A stretch of DNA of 64,000 bases from Pandoraea pneumonica (GTDB lineage Bacteria; Pseudomonadota; Gammaproteobacteria; Burkholderiales; Burkholderiaceae), in assembly GCF_902459645.1 (NCBI RefSeq), contig NZ_CABPSK010000003.1, forward strand, positions 744,001-808,000, written 5' to 3'. Positions 1 through 8,815 of the stretch are shown here, one piece after another. The translations under genes and the position numbers were made by a program. Below the pieces are notes generated by a model. That model saw only the letters and a program-made list of their open reading frames with translations. It ran no database searches and was not told the origin of the DNA. Numbering within the stretch: the first letter of the stretch is position 1; each line of letters begins with the position of its first letter.

Positions 1-262
1 AGGGAAGATTCCTGTTCAGGATCTCTTCCATCAGCGGGTTGCCACGCGAGACCACGTTGCCGATCACGAACAGGTCGGGCTTGAGCGACACCTGGTCCGC
101 GTCGAATCCCTCGATCAGCTTGATACCTTGCGCTTCGAGCTGAGTGCTCATCGGCGGATAGACGTTGGCGTCGCAACCGGTGACGGTGTGTCCGGCCTGA
201 CGTGCCAGAACCGCCAGACCGCCCATGAACGTGCCGCAGATGCCAAGAATATGAATATGCAT
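1..262 (-). CDS. mpl: UDP-N-acetylmuramate:L-Ala-gamma-D-Glu-meso-DAP ligase, N-terminal part
   Basis: Partial gene running off the left edge; 87 codons from an ATG at 262 are visible. The protein opens with MHIHILGICGTFMGG, the nucleotide-binding loop typical of Mpl, followed by a Mur-ligase N-domain (VTGCDANVYPPMSTQLE). Mpl is a cytoplasmic ATP-dependent ligase that reattaches recycled murein tripeptide to UDP-MurNAc. The ATP-binding and C-terminal domains lie outside the window. It is transcribed away from the gene at 463. The GTFMGG loop separates it from MurC, which has GIGGSGMSG at the same place. No strong Shine-Dalgarno is visible before the ATG. Confidence 0.9.
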   Translation of the reverse strand, partial: MHIHILGICGTFMGGLAVLARQAGHTVTGCDANVYPPMSTQLEAQGIKLIEGFDADQVSLKPDLFVIGNVVSRGNPLMEEILNRNLP

Positions 263-462
263 GGATGGGGAGCAGAGGAGCAGATGAGGACGGGCCAAGC
301 CCGTGCGGGAAATGGGAGTGCGGATAACCGAGGGCTACATTGTACCTGCCGCGTGATGCGGGTGGCCCGCCCGTGGTTGTCCGGGCCTTGTGCGGCCCCC
401 GCCCCGTCGGCGCGTCACACCACGCAGGCGGCCGGTCACGCCTTTCGGGTATCATCGGCCGC

Positions 463-1137
463 ATGACACGTAAATCCTGGACCGATGCCCAACGCCTGCG
501 CGAAGAAATCACGCTCGCGGCCGCTCGCCTCATCGCCGAGGAGGGGGCCGACTACGCCACCGCCAAGCGCAAGGCGGCCAAGCAGGTGACGGGCGAGACG
601 CGCATTGCGGGCGAATTGCTGCCGGATAACGACCAAATCGAAGCGGAAGTGCGCGAGTACGTGCAGACGTTCATGTCCGACACGCAGCCCGCCGAACTGG
701 CGCACCTACGCGGCGTCGCCCTGAACGTCATGGACGAGCTGGCGCGCTACCGCCCTTACATCACGGGCGCGGTCTATAACGGCACCGCCACGGCGCTATC
801 CGACATCTATTTGCAGGCATTTTGCGATAACCCCAAGGAAGTCGCTATCGACCTCCTGAACCGGGGCATCGACTACGAGGTCTCCGAGTCGCGCCATTTC
901 AATGGCCGCGGCATGGTCGAGACCCTAAGTTTCCTGTGGCGCGAGCGGGGTCAGCGAGGTGAACCCGCCGGCGTGCACCTCTCGCTCTATTCACTCGACG
1001 ACATGCGCGGCGCGCTCAAGGCCAGCGACGGCAACGGCCGCCCGGCCCGCACGGACGCGAACGGTTTGCGCGCCGTAATGGCTGCAACGGCCGCATCGGC
1101 CGCATTGGCCGCAACGCAAGCGCCGTCTCAAGCTTGA
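463..1137 (+). CDS. Conserved hypothetical protein with a nucleotidyltransferase-like motif
   Basis: 224 codons from ATG at 463. The frame stays open further upstream, but that part looks non-coding and overlaps the intergenic region beside mpl. I do not recognise a named family. Residues about 102-120 read GAVYNGTATALSDIYLQAF, which resembles the minimal nucleotidyltransferase signature (G-S-x3-G-T-A-x3-S-D-I-D-L), except that the second acidic residue is Tyr. A later GIDYEV could carry a third acid. The N-terminus is charged and helical; the last 25 residues are Ala-rich and probably disordered. It lies 16 bases before a TlpA-type gene and may share its transcript. The function is unknown and the motif match is by eye. 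Confidence 0.75.
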   Translation: MTRKSWTDAQRLREEITLAAARLIAEEGADYATAKRKAAKQVTGETRIAGELLPDNDQIEAEVREYVQTFMSDTQPAELAHLRGVALNVMDELARYRPYITGAVYNGTATALSDIYLQAFCDNPKEVAIDLLNRGIDYEVSESRHFNGRGMVETLSFLWRERGQRGEPAGVHLSLYSLDDMRGALKASDGNGRPARTDANGLRAVMAATAASAALAATQAPSQA

Positions 1138-1153
1138 TTTCCCTTTTCCCGTC

Positions 1154-1678
1154 ATGACAAAACGCATCGTCATTCTGGTGATCCTGGCGCTCGTGGGGCT
1201 GTCCGCCGGTTTCTGGCTCGGCCACCGCAACCAGCAAGCCGCCGATACCTCCGACGCCGCCGTCGCCCAACTGCTCGCGACTCGGCTGCCCGACCTCAAG
1301 GGCACGGAACAAGCCGTGTCTCAGTGGAAAGGCAAGACGCTCGTGATCAACTTCTGGGCGCCGTGGTGCGGCCCCTGCGTAGAAGAAATGCCCGAGTTGG
1401 CCGCCCTTTCCCATGAATATGCGGCGAAGAACGTGCAATTTGTCGGGATCGGCATCGATACCGCCCAGAACATGATTGCGTTCGAGCAGAAGGTGAAAGT
1501 CGATTACCCGCTGCTGGTGGCAGGCTACGCAGGCACCGATCTGGCCCGGGCGCTGGGCGACAAGGCAGGCGCCTTACCGTTTACCGTGGTGGTCGACGCC
1601 CAAGGACGCATGCACTATCAGAAGCTCGGCCGCATTACCACCGACGAAGTGCACGCGGCGCTCAAACCGCTTATCTGA
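1154..1678 (+). CDS. TlpA-family thioredoxin-like protein
   Basis: 174 aa. Residues 4-22 form one hydrophobic helix (signal anchor), so the thioredoxin domain should lie on the periplasmic side of the inner membrane. The domain carries NFWAPWCGPC with redox cysteines C72 and C75, followed by EEMPEL, as in TlpA/ResA proteins. A later LPFTVVVD segment supplies the cis-proline region. Proteins of this family reduce specific periplasmic disulfides, often during cytochrome maturation; the partner here is unknown. It follows the 463 gene by 16 bases and precedes aroQ by about 150 bases. Confidence 0.87.
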   Translation: MTKRIVILVILALVGLSAGFWLGHRNQQAADTSDAAVAQLLATRLPDLKGTEQAVSQWKGKTLVINFWAPWCGPCVEEMPELAALSHEYAAKNVQFVGIGIDTAQNMIAFEQKVKVDYPLLVAGYAGTDLARALGDKAGALPFTVVVDAQGRMHYQKLGRITTDEVHAALKPLI

Positions 1679-1833
1679 CCCCACTTGTACGGGGTGTTTC
1701 GGTGGGCGGCCCCCGCCTAATGTAGCCAGACACCCCGGAAACCCGCGTATTACGGTGCCGATTTTCGCCCTACTGGACAAAATCGACCAACTGGCGTTTA
1801 ATTGCGCCCAATTTCGTGAAATTTGATTCGCCG

Positions 1834-2280
1834 ATGCCTCACCGCATTCTCGTGCTACACGGCCCTAACCTGAACCTGCTCGGTACTCGCGAGCCGGAGG
1901 TGTACGGTCGCACGACCTTGGCCGACATCGACAATGCCCTGCTGGCTCAGGCCCAGGCAGCCGGTGCCGAACTGGCGACGTTTCAAAGCAATCACGAAGG
2001 CGCACTGGTTGACCGGATTCAGGCCGCGCGCGGTGAATCGATCGATTTCATCGTGATCAACCCTGCGGCCTATACCCATACGAGCGTGGCAATTCGCGAC
2101 GCGCTGGCGGGTGTTGGCATCCCGTTCGTCGAAGTTCACCTCTCGAACGTGCATGCCCGCGAAGCCTTCCGGCATCACTCGTATTTTTCCGATATTGCGC
2201 AAGGTGTGATCTGCGGCCTGGGCTGGCGCGGGTATACCTACGCACTCGATTTTGCCCTGCACCGGCTCACCGGCGGGTAG
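1834..2280 (+). CDS. aroQ: 3-dehydroquinate dehydratase, type II
   Basis: Third step of the shikimate pathway, 3-dehydroquinate to 3-dehydroshikimate, in the cytoplasm. The 148-aa protein has the full type II signature: [19 protein letters not shown] near the N-terminus with the catalytic Tyr at 24, [17 protein letters not shown] in the middle, and HLSNVHARE with the catalytic His. Length matches the family (about 150). I chose ATG 1834 because family members begin close to the HGPNLN motif. An in-frame GTG at 1816 would add six residues, and neither start has a clear Shine-Dalgarno. It sits directly upstream of accB, a common beta-proteobacterial order. Confidence 0.93.
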   Translation: MPHRILVLHGPNLNLLGTREPEVYGRTTLADIDNALLAQAQAAGAELATFQSNHEGALVDRIQAARGESIDFIVINPAAYTHTSVAIRDALAGVGIPFVEVHLSNVHAREAFRHHSYFSDIAQGVICGLGWRGYTYALDFALHRLTGG

Positions 2281-2350
2281 TCCTCTCATCCCCAATTTCC
2301 CATCGCGGGACGCTGTTCCCGCGTCGATACCGAATCAAGGAGCTTCCTTC

Positions 2351-2809
2351 ATGGATTTGCGCAAACTCAAGACGTTGATCGACCTCGTGGCCGAATCGGG
2401 TATTTCCGAGCTCGAAGTCACCGAAGGCGAAGGCAAGGTCCGCATCGTCAAGGCACCGCCGCAAGTGATCGCCGCCCCGATGCAAATGGCCATGCCGGCA
2501 GTCCCGCAAATGAGTGCGCAACCCGCTGCCGCTGCCCCCGCAGCCCCGACCCCCGTGGCACCGGCTGTGCCGCAAGGTCACATCGTGACCTCGCCGATGG
2601 TCGGCACGTTCTACCGTGCGCCGTCGCCGGGCGCCGACGCGTTCGCGCAAGTGGGCGACTCGGTCAAGGAAGGCCAGACGCTGTGCATCATCGAAGCGAT
2701 GAAGCTGCTCAATGAGATCGAGTCGGACAAGGCCGGCGTGATCAAGGAAATCCTCGTCGAGAACGGTCAGGCCGTGGAATACGGTCAGCCGCTGTTCGTG
2801 ATCGGCTAA
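2351..2809 (+). CDS. accB: Biotin carboxyl carrier protein of acetyl-CoA carboxylase
   Basis: 152 aa. The C-terminal half is a biotinyl/lipoyl domain with the biotin attachment motif [13 protein letters not shown] (Lys118). The first 35 residues ([23 protein letters not shown]) are the conserved AccB N-terminus, and residues about 40-75 are a flexible Ala/Pro linker. The protein carries carboxyl groups from biotin carboxylase to the carboxyltransferase in the first step of fatty-acid synthesis. A good Shine-Dalgarno (AAGGAG, about 2338) precedes ATG 2351. accC follows after about 105 bases, so an accBC operon is expected. Confidence 0.97.
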   Translation: MDLRKLKTLIDLVAESGISELEVTEGEGKVRIVKAPPQVIAAPMQMAMPAVPQMSAQPAAAAPAAPTPVAPAVPQGHIVTSPMVGTFYRAPSPGADAFAQVGDSVKEGQTLCIIEAMKLLNEIESDKAGVIKEILVENGQAVEYGQPLFVIG

Positions 2810-2915
2810 AGCCAGTTGCCGGACATGCGCGCGTTGCTGCGGCTCTCGGCTTTGCCGTGCCGCACCGCCGGGTGCCCGGCCCCGCTCCTTACCCCTACGG
2901 GCAGGACTGCACATA

Positions 2916-4277
2916 ATGTTTGAAAAAATCCTCATCGCCAATCGCGGCGAAATTGCCCTGCGCATCCAGCGTGCGTGCAAGGAAATGGGCATCAAGACGG
3001 TTGTCGTCTACTCCGAAGCCGACAAGGAAGCGAAGTACGTCAAGCTCGCCGACGAAGCCGTGTGTATCGGCCCGGCACCGTCGCAGCTCAGCTACTTGAA
3101 TATGCCGGCGCTCATCAGCGCGGCAGAAGTCACCGATGCTCAGGCGATTCACCCGGGTTACGGCTTTCTCTCCGAGAACGCCGACTTCGCCGAGCGCGTC
3201 GAGCAATCGGGCTTCACGTTCATCGGTCCGCGCCCCGACACCATTCGTCTGATGGGCGATAAGGTCTCGGCCAAGCAGACCATGATCAAGACCGGCGTGC
3301 CCTGCGTGCCGGGTTCGGAAGGCGCGTTGCCCGACGATCCGAAGGAAATCGTGCGCATTGCACGCCAGATCGGGTATCCGGTGATCATCAAGGCCGCAGG
3401 TGGCGGCGGTGGTCGCGGCATGCGCGTGGTGCACACGGAAGCGGCGCTCGTGAACGCGGTCAACATGACGCGCGAAGAAGCCGGCCGGGCGTTCAACAAC
3501 CCGGAAGTCTATATGGAGAAGTTCCTCGAGAACCCGCGCCATATCGAAATCCAGGTGCTCGCCGACAAGCACAAGAACGCCATCTGGCTGGGCGAGCGCG
3601 ACTGCTCCATGCAGCGCCGTCACCAGAAGGTGATCGAAGAAGCGACCGCGCCGCTGATTCCGCGCCGTCTGATCGAGCGTATCGGCGATCGTTGCGCCGA
3701 CGCTTGCAAGAAGATGGGCTACGTGGGTGCCGGTACGTTCGAATTCCTGTTCGAAAACGGTGAGTTCTACTTCATCGAAATGAACACGCGCGTGCAGGTC
3801 GAACACCCGGTGACCGAGATGATCACGGGCATCGACATCGTGCAGGAACAGATTCGCATTGCCGCCGGCGAGAAGCTCGCCCTGCGTCAGCGCGACATCC
3901 AGTTCCAAGGTCACGCGATCGAATGCCGTATCAACGCCGAAGATCCGTACAAGTTCACGCCGTCGCCTGGCCGTATCACCGCCTGGCATATGCCCGGCGG
4001 CCCGGGCATCCGTGTCGACTCGCACGCTTACAACGGTTACTTCGTGCCGTCGAACTACGACTCGATGATCGGCAAGCTGATCGCCTACGGCGCCACGCGC
4101 GACCAAGCGATCCGCCGCATGCGTGTGGCACTGTCGGAAATCGTGATCGAAGGTATCCAGACCAACATTCCGCTTCACCGCGAAATGATGCTCGACGCCA
4201 AGTTTGTCGAAGGCGGCACGAGCATTCACTATCTGGAACACAAGCTGGCGCAGAAGACTGCCGTCGGCGGCAATTAA
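2916..4277 (+). CDS. accC: Biotin carboxylase subunit of acetyl-CoA carboxylase
   Basis: 453 aa, the usual AccC length. It starts [17 protein letters not shown], typical of biotin carboxylases. The ATP-grasp domain has the glycine-rich loop [10 protein letters not shown], the [17 protein letters not shown] segment and the metal-binding [16 protein letters not shown]. The C-terminal domain includes ECRINAEDP. The enzyme uses ATP and bicarbonate to carboxylate the biotin on AccB. It lies downstream of accB and 29 bases before prmA, so it is probably cotranscribed with both. Confidence 0.98.
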   Translation: MFEKILIANRGEIALRIQRACKEMGIKTVVVYSEADKEAKYVKLADEAVCIGPAPSQLSYLNMPALISAAEVTDAQAIHPGYGFLSENADFAERVEQSGFTFIGPRPDTIRLMGDKVSAKQTMIKTGVPCVPGSEGALPDDPKEIVRIARQIGYPVIIKAAGGGGGRGMRVVHTEAALVNAVNMTREEAGRAFNNPEVYMEKFLENPRHIEIQVLADKHKNAIWLGERDCSMQRRHQKVIEEATAPLIPRRLIERIGDRCADACKKMGYVGAGTFEFLFENGEFYFIEMNTRVQVEHPVTEMITGIDIVQEQIRIAAGEKLALRQRDIQFQGHAIECRINAEDPYKFTPSPGRITAWHMPGGPGIRVDSHAYNGYFVPSNYDSMIGKLIAYGATRDQAIRRMRVALSEIVIEGIQTNIPLHREMMLDAKFVEGGTSIHYLEHKLAQKTAVGGN

Positions 4278-4306
4278 GTCGTTTTATCTGTAAGGAAGTC
4301 GTCGCC

Positions 4307-5200
4307 ATGTATCGCGAACTCGTCGTGGAAGTTGCCCGCGCCCAAGCTGAGGCCCTGTCGGACACCCTGATCGATCTGGGCGTCCTGTCGGTCTCCGTGG
4401 AAGACGCGGATGCCGACACCCCCGACGAGCAACCGATGTTTGGCGAGCCGGGTCTCACCCCGCCGGACACCGCGTGGCAGCGCTCGCGCGTGGTGGCCCT
4501 GGTGGGGGAGGATCAGGATGCCTCCGTGCTGCTCGCGGCGGCCGTCAACGAACTGAACTTGCCCGAGACGCCGGCCTTCACGCTGCGCGACGTCGAAGAG
4601 CAAGATTGGGTGCGTCTGACGCAATCGCAGTTCGAGCCGATGCAGATCGGTCAACGCATCTGGGTCGTGCCGTCGTGGCACGACGCCCCCGATGCCGACG
4701 CGCTCATCCTCGAACTCGATCCGGGCCTCGCGTTCGGCACCGGCAGTCACCCGACCACCCGCTTGTGCATGGAATGGCTCGAACAGCACGTGCAATCTGG
4801 GCAGTCGCTGCTCGATTACGGTTGCGGCTCGGGCATTCTGGCCATCCTCGCGCGCAAGTGCGGCGCCGATCCGGTCTTCGGTATCGACATCGATCCGCAA
4901 GCTGTCGAATCGGCACGCTATAACAGCGAGCGCAATCACGCGCCGGTCGAATACGGCCTGCCCGACGATCTGCGCGATGGTCAGTTCAATATCGTGGTCG
5001 CCAACATCTTGTCGAATCCGCTCAAGCTGCTCGCGTCGATGCTCACGTCGCGCGTGGCGCCCGGTGGCCGACTCGCGCTCTCGGGCGTGCTGGAACGTCA
5101 GGCCGATGAGGTGATCGCGGCTTACGCGCCCTATATGAAGATGTCGGTCTGGCGCGCACACGATGGCTGGGTCTGCCTGCACGGGCAGGCCGCCGGTTAA
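4307..5200 (+). CDS. prmA: Ribosomal protein L11 methyltransferase
   Basis: 297 aa from ATG 4307, preceded by TAAGGAAG. The same frame is open far upstream across accC, but homology begins at [17 protein letters not shown]. The N-terminal substrate-recognition domain is followed by the SAM-binding domain with [12 protein letters not shown] and [11 protein letters not shown], then [10 protein letters not shown], the active-site region of PrmA. It methylates lysines and the N-terminus of ribosomal protein L11. Its position behind accC is conserved in many proteobacteria. Confidence 0.96.
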   Translation: MYRELVVEVARAQAEALSDTLIDLGVLSVSVEDADADTPDEQPMFGEPGLTPPDTAWQRSRVVALVGEDQDASVLLAAAVNELNLPETPAFTLRDVEEQDWVRLTQSQFEPMQIGQRIWVVPSWHDAPDADALILELDPGLAFGTGSHPTTRLCMEWLEQHVQSGQSLLDYGCGSGILAILARKCGADPVFGIDIDPQAVESARYNSERNHAPVEYGLPDDLRDGQFNIVVANILSNPLKLLASMLTSRVAPGGRLALSGVLERQADEVIAAYAPYMKMSVWRAHDGWVCLHGQAAG

Positions 5201-5223
5201 ATCCACATAACGCGCCGAGTCCT

Positions 5224-6393
5224 ATGACCCCATCCCCGCGCGTTCTGGCTACCCGCTGTCCCCACTGTCATACCGTCTTTCGCGTCGTCGCGGATCAGCT
5301 CAAGCTGCGCGACGGCCTGGTGCGCTGCGGCCACTGCCGCGAAGTGTTCGACGGACGCACCTATCTTTGCGAACCGCCGAAAGACGACGGCGAGCCGCAC
5401 GTTGCTGCCGATACCGGTCTGGCGACGGACGGCATCACGGCAACTGATCGTTCGGCAACCGCCGACGCGGCACCTGCCCCGGCGCAGGCTCACGAAACGC
5501 ATGCGGCAGATATTGCCTCGTCGTCCGCCGTGCCTTCGGTCCCGGCGCTCTTTAGCGACGCCCCGGCGCACCCCTCGCATACCGCGCATTCATCGCCCCC
5601 CTCGCATCTCTCAGATGCCGACGCGACGACATCACGCGCGCCGGTGCCTGAAATGCTCACGCCGACGGCCATCGCGGCACTGCTCGGCACGGCTGACGAG
5701 AGCCGCGCGCAGATGCAGCACGGCCCGGGCCGGTACATCGACGATGACGACGCCACGGTGTTGCCTGCACCGACGGCTACGCCGGTAAGCACCACGCGCA
5801 CAGGCACCCCTGCCACTGCTTCGAACGGGAAACAACCGGGCGCTGCCCGCATTGTCTGGCGTGTGTTGATGATCTTCGCGATCGTCGGCCTGCTCGCGCA
5901 GTGGGCGTGGCTCGAACGTGCGGCGCTCGTCGATCGATTCCCTGTCCTGCGGCCTGCCTTGGCTGTGATCGGTCGCCCGCTGCACATTGCCGTAGCGCCG
6001 CCGCGTCAACCCGAGATGCTGCAACTCTCCAGCGTGACGTTGGTGACAGACGACGGCGCCTCGGCGAGTGCCGACACCGCAGCGCAAGCCGCACCGGCGA
6101 GCGATGCTTCGGCAGCTTCTGCCGCATCCGCCGACAGTGTGCCGATGACGCTGACCGTCTTCATGCGCAACGATGCCGGGCATGCGGTGGCATGGCCCTC
6201 GCTCGAACTCACGCTCTCGGATATCGACGGCAAGCCGGTGGTGCGTCGCGTTTTCGCCGCCGCCGATTACGTCGCCGAGGGGCCGTTGCGCGATGCTGGC
6301 CTTGCACCGCACAACGAACGCACGATTCGGTTACGATTGTCGGCGCAAGCAGCGCTTGCCAGTAACTATCGGGTGCTCGCGTTTTATCCCTGA
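5224..6393 (+). CDS. Zinc-ribbon and DUF3426 domain membrane protein
   Basis: 389 aa. The N-terminus carries an MJ0042-type zinc ribbon with C12-x2-C15 and C35-x2-C38 (TRCPHCHTVF, VRCGHCREVF). Residues about 60-205 are low-complexity Ala/Pro/Thr/Asp-rich linker. One transmembrane helix at about 209-229 (VLMIFAIVGLLAQWAW) is followed by a periplasmic DUF3426 domain that includes VFMRNDAGHAVAWPSLEL. The topology suggests a cytoplasmic metal-binding ribbon linked to a periplasmic beta domain; no reaction is known to me. It starts 23 bases after prmA and probably belongs to that operon. Confidence 0.9.
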   Translation: MTPSPRVLATRCPHCHTVFRVVADQLKLRDGLVRCGHCREVFDGRTYLCEPPKDDGEPHVAADTGLATDGITATDRSATADAAPAPAQAHETHAADIASSSAVPSVPALFSDAPAHPSHTAHSSPPSHLSDADATTSRAPVPEMLTPTAIAALLGTADESRAQMQHGPGRYIDDDDATVLPAPTATPVSTTRTGTPATASNGKQPGAARIVWRVLMIFAIVGLLAQWAWLERAALVDRFPVLRPALAVIGRPLHIAVAPPRQPEMLQLSSVTLVTDDGASASADTAAQAAPASDASAASAASADSVPMTLTVFMRNDAGHAVAWPSLELTLSDIDGKPVVRRVFAAADYVAEGPLRDAGLAPHNERTIRLRLSAQAALASNYRVLAFYP

Positions 6394-6426
6394 TAGCGCT
6401 GCCGCACTCAACACTAGGAGATATCG

Positions 6427-6927
6427 ATGTCCCAAGTCACCCTCGGGGGCAACCCCATCGAAGTCGACGGCCAGTTCCCGCAGAAGGGGCAGACCGCACC
6501 GGCGCTCAAGCTGGTCAATGCCAAATTGCAGGACGTCACGCTCGATGACTTCGCTGGCAAACGCAAGGTTCTGAACATCGTGCCGAGCCTCGACACGCCG
6601 ACCTGCGCCACCTCGACCCGCAAGTTCAACGAAGCCGCCGGTAAGCTCGAGAACACCGTTGTGCTCGTGATCTCGGCCGACCTGCCGTTCGCCATGAGCC
6701 GCTTCTGCGCAACCGAAGGCCTGAACAACGTCGTCACGCTCTCGACCATGCGTGGCCGTGAGTTCCTGAAGGACTACGGCGTGGCCATCACCACCGGCCC
6801 GCTCGCCGGCGTGAGCGCCCGCGCTGTGGTTGTGCTCGACGCGGACAACCGTGTCGTGCACGCCGAGCTCGTGCCTGAAATCAAGAACGAACCGAACTAC
6901 GACGCCGCGCTGGCTGCACTGTCGTAA
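6427..6927 (+). CDS. tpx: Thiol peroxidase (2-Cys peroxiredoxin)
   Basis: 166 aa, the standard Tpx length. It reduces hydroperoxides using thioredoxin. The peroxidatic cysteine lies in [16 protein letters not shown] (C60) and the resolving cysteine in [10 protein letters not shown] (C94 by my count). The start [15 protein letters not shown] and the end [15 protein letters not shown] match Tpx. An AGGAGATATC Shine-Dalgarno precedes ATG 6427. An inverted repeat (TCGGCCAC...GTGGCCGA) lies about 15 bases after the stop but has no T-run. Confidence 0.96.
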   Translation: MSQVTLGGNPIEVDGQFPQKGQTAPALKLVNAKLQDVTLDDFAGKRKVLNIVPSLDTPTCATSTRKFNEAAGKLENTVVLVISADLPFAMSRFCATEGLNNVVTLSTMRGREFLKDYGVAITTGPLAGVSARAVVVLDADNRVVHAELVPEIKNEPNYDAALAALS

Positions 6928-7155
6928 TTCGCAAGTTCATCGGCCACGAAACGTTGTGGCCGATTGCATGACCTGTGCCGGCGCCCGCGCCGGCACATTG
7001 CCGTCCGGCAACTCGCCGCCGTGTACTGGCGAGAGCGCACGCTGCGCCGCTTTGTGCGGTCATCGACGCTGTCGCCAACGCATGACTGTTTTGCACGCCT
7101 CGCGTCGCCAACGCGCGCCGGGCGCATCCTCTGACTCTTCGCAAGGAATCATCTC

Positions 7156-8091
7156 GTGACTACCGTGATCTGCGGCTCGCTCGCCTACGACAACATCATG
7201 ACGTTCGAAGGCCGCTTCGGCGAGCACATCCTGCCCGACCAGGTGCACATCCTGAACGTGAGCTTCCTCGTGCCGACCATGCGCCGCAACTTCGGCGGCT
7301 GCGCTGGCAACATCGGCTATAGCCTGCATCTGCTCGGCGGTTCGCCCACGGTGATGGCAACGGTGGGTGAAGACGGCGGCGCGTACCTCGAGCGCTTTGC
7401 GTCGCTCGGTATGTCCACCGAGTTCGTGCGCACGGTCCCCGACTCGATGACGGCCAACGCGATGATCACCACCGATCTGGATAACAACCAGATCACCGCC
7501 TTCCACCCGGGCGCGATGATGTTCTCGGCACAAAACCGCGTGAGCGATGTGAAGGGCGCGACGCTCGGCATCGTGGCCCCCGACGGCCCCGATGCGATGC
7601 TCGCGCACGCCGAAGGATTTGCCGCCGCCGGGGTGCCGTTCGTGTTCGATCCGGGTCAGGGCCTGCCGATTCTCTCGGCTGAGACACTGCGTCGCATCGT
7701 GGAACTCGCCACTTATCTCGCGGTCAACGACTACGAAGCCAAGCTCCTCGCCACCAAGACCGGCTGGTCGCTGGAAGATCTCCAGTCGCGTGTCGAGGCA
7801 CTGATCGTCACGCGCGGAGAACACGGGGCCCTGATCTTCGCCGACGGGAAGCAGCACGACATTCCTGCCGTAAAAGCCAAGCGTGTCGTCGATCCGACCG
7901 GATGCGGCGACGCCTTCCGTGGCGGGTTGCTCTATGGCATCGAAAAGGGTCTGGACTGGCCGACCACTGGCCGACTGGCCAGCCTCATGGGTTCGCTCAA
8001 GATTGCCGAGCAGGGCCCGCAGACCTATGCACCGACGCGCGCCGACATCGACGCGCAATATGAAGAAGCGTTCGGCCACCGCTTCGAATGA
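7156..8091 (+). CDS. PfkB-family carbohydrate or nucleoside kinase
   Basis: 311 aa from a GTG start at 7156 with GCAAGGA upstream. Ribokinase/PfkB features: the N-terminal GGCAGNIGY substrate-binding glycines (about residues 48-56), a central ITTDLDNNQITAFHPGAM strand region, and the C-terminal signature DPTGCGDAFRGG at 246-257, with the catalytic base Asp252. Family members phosphorylate sugars or nucleosides with ATP. Burkholderiales relatives are often labelled adenosine or ribokinase-like, but the substrate cannot be read from the sequence. A lipoprotein gene follows 16 bases after the stop. Confidence 0.9.
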   Translation: MTTVICGSLAYDNIMTFEGRFGEHILPDQVHILNVSFLVPTMRRNFGGCAGNIGYSLHLLGGSPTVMATVGEDGGAYLERFASLGMSTEFVRTVPDSMTANAMITTDLDNNQITAFHPGAMMFSAQNRVSDVKGATLGIVAPDGPDAMLAHAEGFAAAGVPFVFDPGQGLPILSAETLRRIVELATYLAVNDYEAKLLATKTGWSLEDLQSRVEALIVTRGEHGALIFADGKQHDIPAVKAKRVVDPTGCGDAFRGGLLYGIEKGLDWPTTGRLASLMGSLKIAEQGPQTYAPTRADIDAQYEEAFGHRFE

Positions 8092-8107
8092 TTCCAGGAT
8101 ATTAACG

Positions 8108-8587
8108 ATGGCACGACTGACCACACCGCTCATTCTTACCACTGTCACGGCATCGCTCATGCTGTCCGCCTGCACGGCGTTCGGCCCGAGCAATTCCGCC
8201 AGCGTCTACGACAGCCGTCAGGCACAACGCGAACAGGTTGTCCGTATGGGCACTGTCGAATCGGTGCGTCCGGTGACGATCGATAGCAGCAACGGCGACC
8301 CGGGCGTGCTCGGCGTCGTCGGCGGCGGCGCACTCGGCGCGATCGGCGGCAGCGCCATCGGTGGCGGTCGTGGCTCGATCGCGACGGGCATCATCGGCGG
8401 CCTGCTCGGCGCCGTGGCCGGGCAAGCGGTCGAGAATCGAATGAGCAAGAAGGCCGGTCTGGAAATTACCGTGCGACTCGACAACGGCGAACTGCGTGCG
8501 ATCACGCAAGATGCCGACGACGCATTCCAGCCGGGCCAGCGCGTGCGCCTGCTCTCGAGCGGCGGCGTGACGCGTGTGACGCACTAA
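8108..8587 (+). CDS. Glycine-zipper 2TM outer-membrane lipoprotein (SlyB/PcP type)
   Basis: 159 aa. A signal peptide ends in the lipobox LSAC, with Cys22 as the predicted lipid anchor. Residues about 72-115 form a glycine-zipper double hairpin (GVVGGGALGAIGGSAIGGG, GIIGGLLGAVAGQAVENRM), followed by a small beta domain with VRLDNGELRAITQ and FQPGQRVRLL. This layout matches the SlyB/17-kDa surface antigen family, whose members stabilise the outer membrane. Residue 42 is Glu rather than Asp after the lipobox region, so no inner-membrane sorting signal is obvious. A strong terminator follows. Confidence 0.9.
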   Translation: MARLTTPLILTTVTASLMLSACTAFGPSNSASVYDSRQAQREQVVRMGTVESVRPVTIDSSNGDPGVLGVVGGGALGAIGGSAIGGGRGSIATGIIGGLLGAVAGQAVENRMSKKAGLEITVRLDNGELRAITQDADDAFQPGQRVRLLSSGGVTRVTH

Positions 8588-8629
8588 GTCTGACGCTTCG
8601 GGTGCCGCTGAGGCACTCGGCGAAGTACG

Positions 8630-8660
8630 CAAACGGGCGGCCATCGGTCGCCCGTTTTTA
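8630..8660 (+). terminator. Rho-independent terminator after the glycine-zipper lipoprotein
   Basis: Inverted repeat AAACGGGCG ... CGCCCGTTT with a loop of about nine bases, followed by TTTTTA. It lies about 45 bases after the lipoprotein stop codon and would end the plus-strand transcript. Confidence 0.85.
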
Positions 8661-8711
8661 CGTTTGCGTTCGGTACTTTCAAAGGCAGATGACGATCATC
8701 GTTCGCTCATG

Positions 8712-8751
8712 AAAAAACCCGCTGTGACGACTCGCATCACAGCGGGTTTCT
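8712..8751 (-). terminator. Rho-independent terminator of the histone-like gene
   Basis: A 13-bp stem AAACCCGCTGTGA / TCACAGCGGGTTT with a 9-base loop. On the minus strand it is followed by TTTTTTC, so it best serves the minus-strand histone-like gene whose stop is at 8816. The plus-strand side lacks a T-run. Confidence 0.85.
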
Positions 8752-8815
8752 GATCGGGTAGGACTACTCGATCAAAAGACACCTAAGTGTCTAGGTTCCT
8801 GCGTCAGCACTCGAA

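Noticed and set aside
340-462. Upstream extension of the gene at 463 by 41 codons
   Set aside because: The segment is Pro/Arg/Gly-rich and non-coding in character, and lies between divergent genes where a promoter is needed.
2895-4241. Open frame of about 450 codons opposite accC
   Set aside because: Antisense shadow of accC, with no family match and no start signal.
6935-6968. Hairpin after tpx (TCGGCCAC/GTGGCCGA)
   Set aside because: No T-run follows, so I did not call it a terminator.
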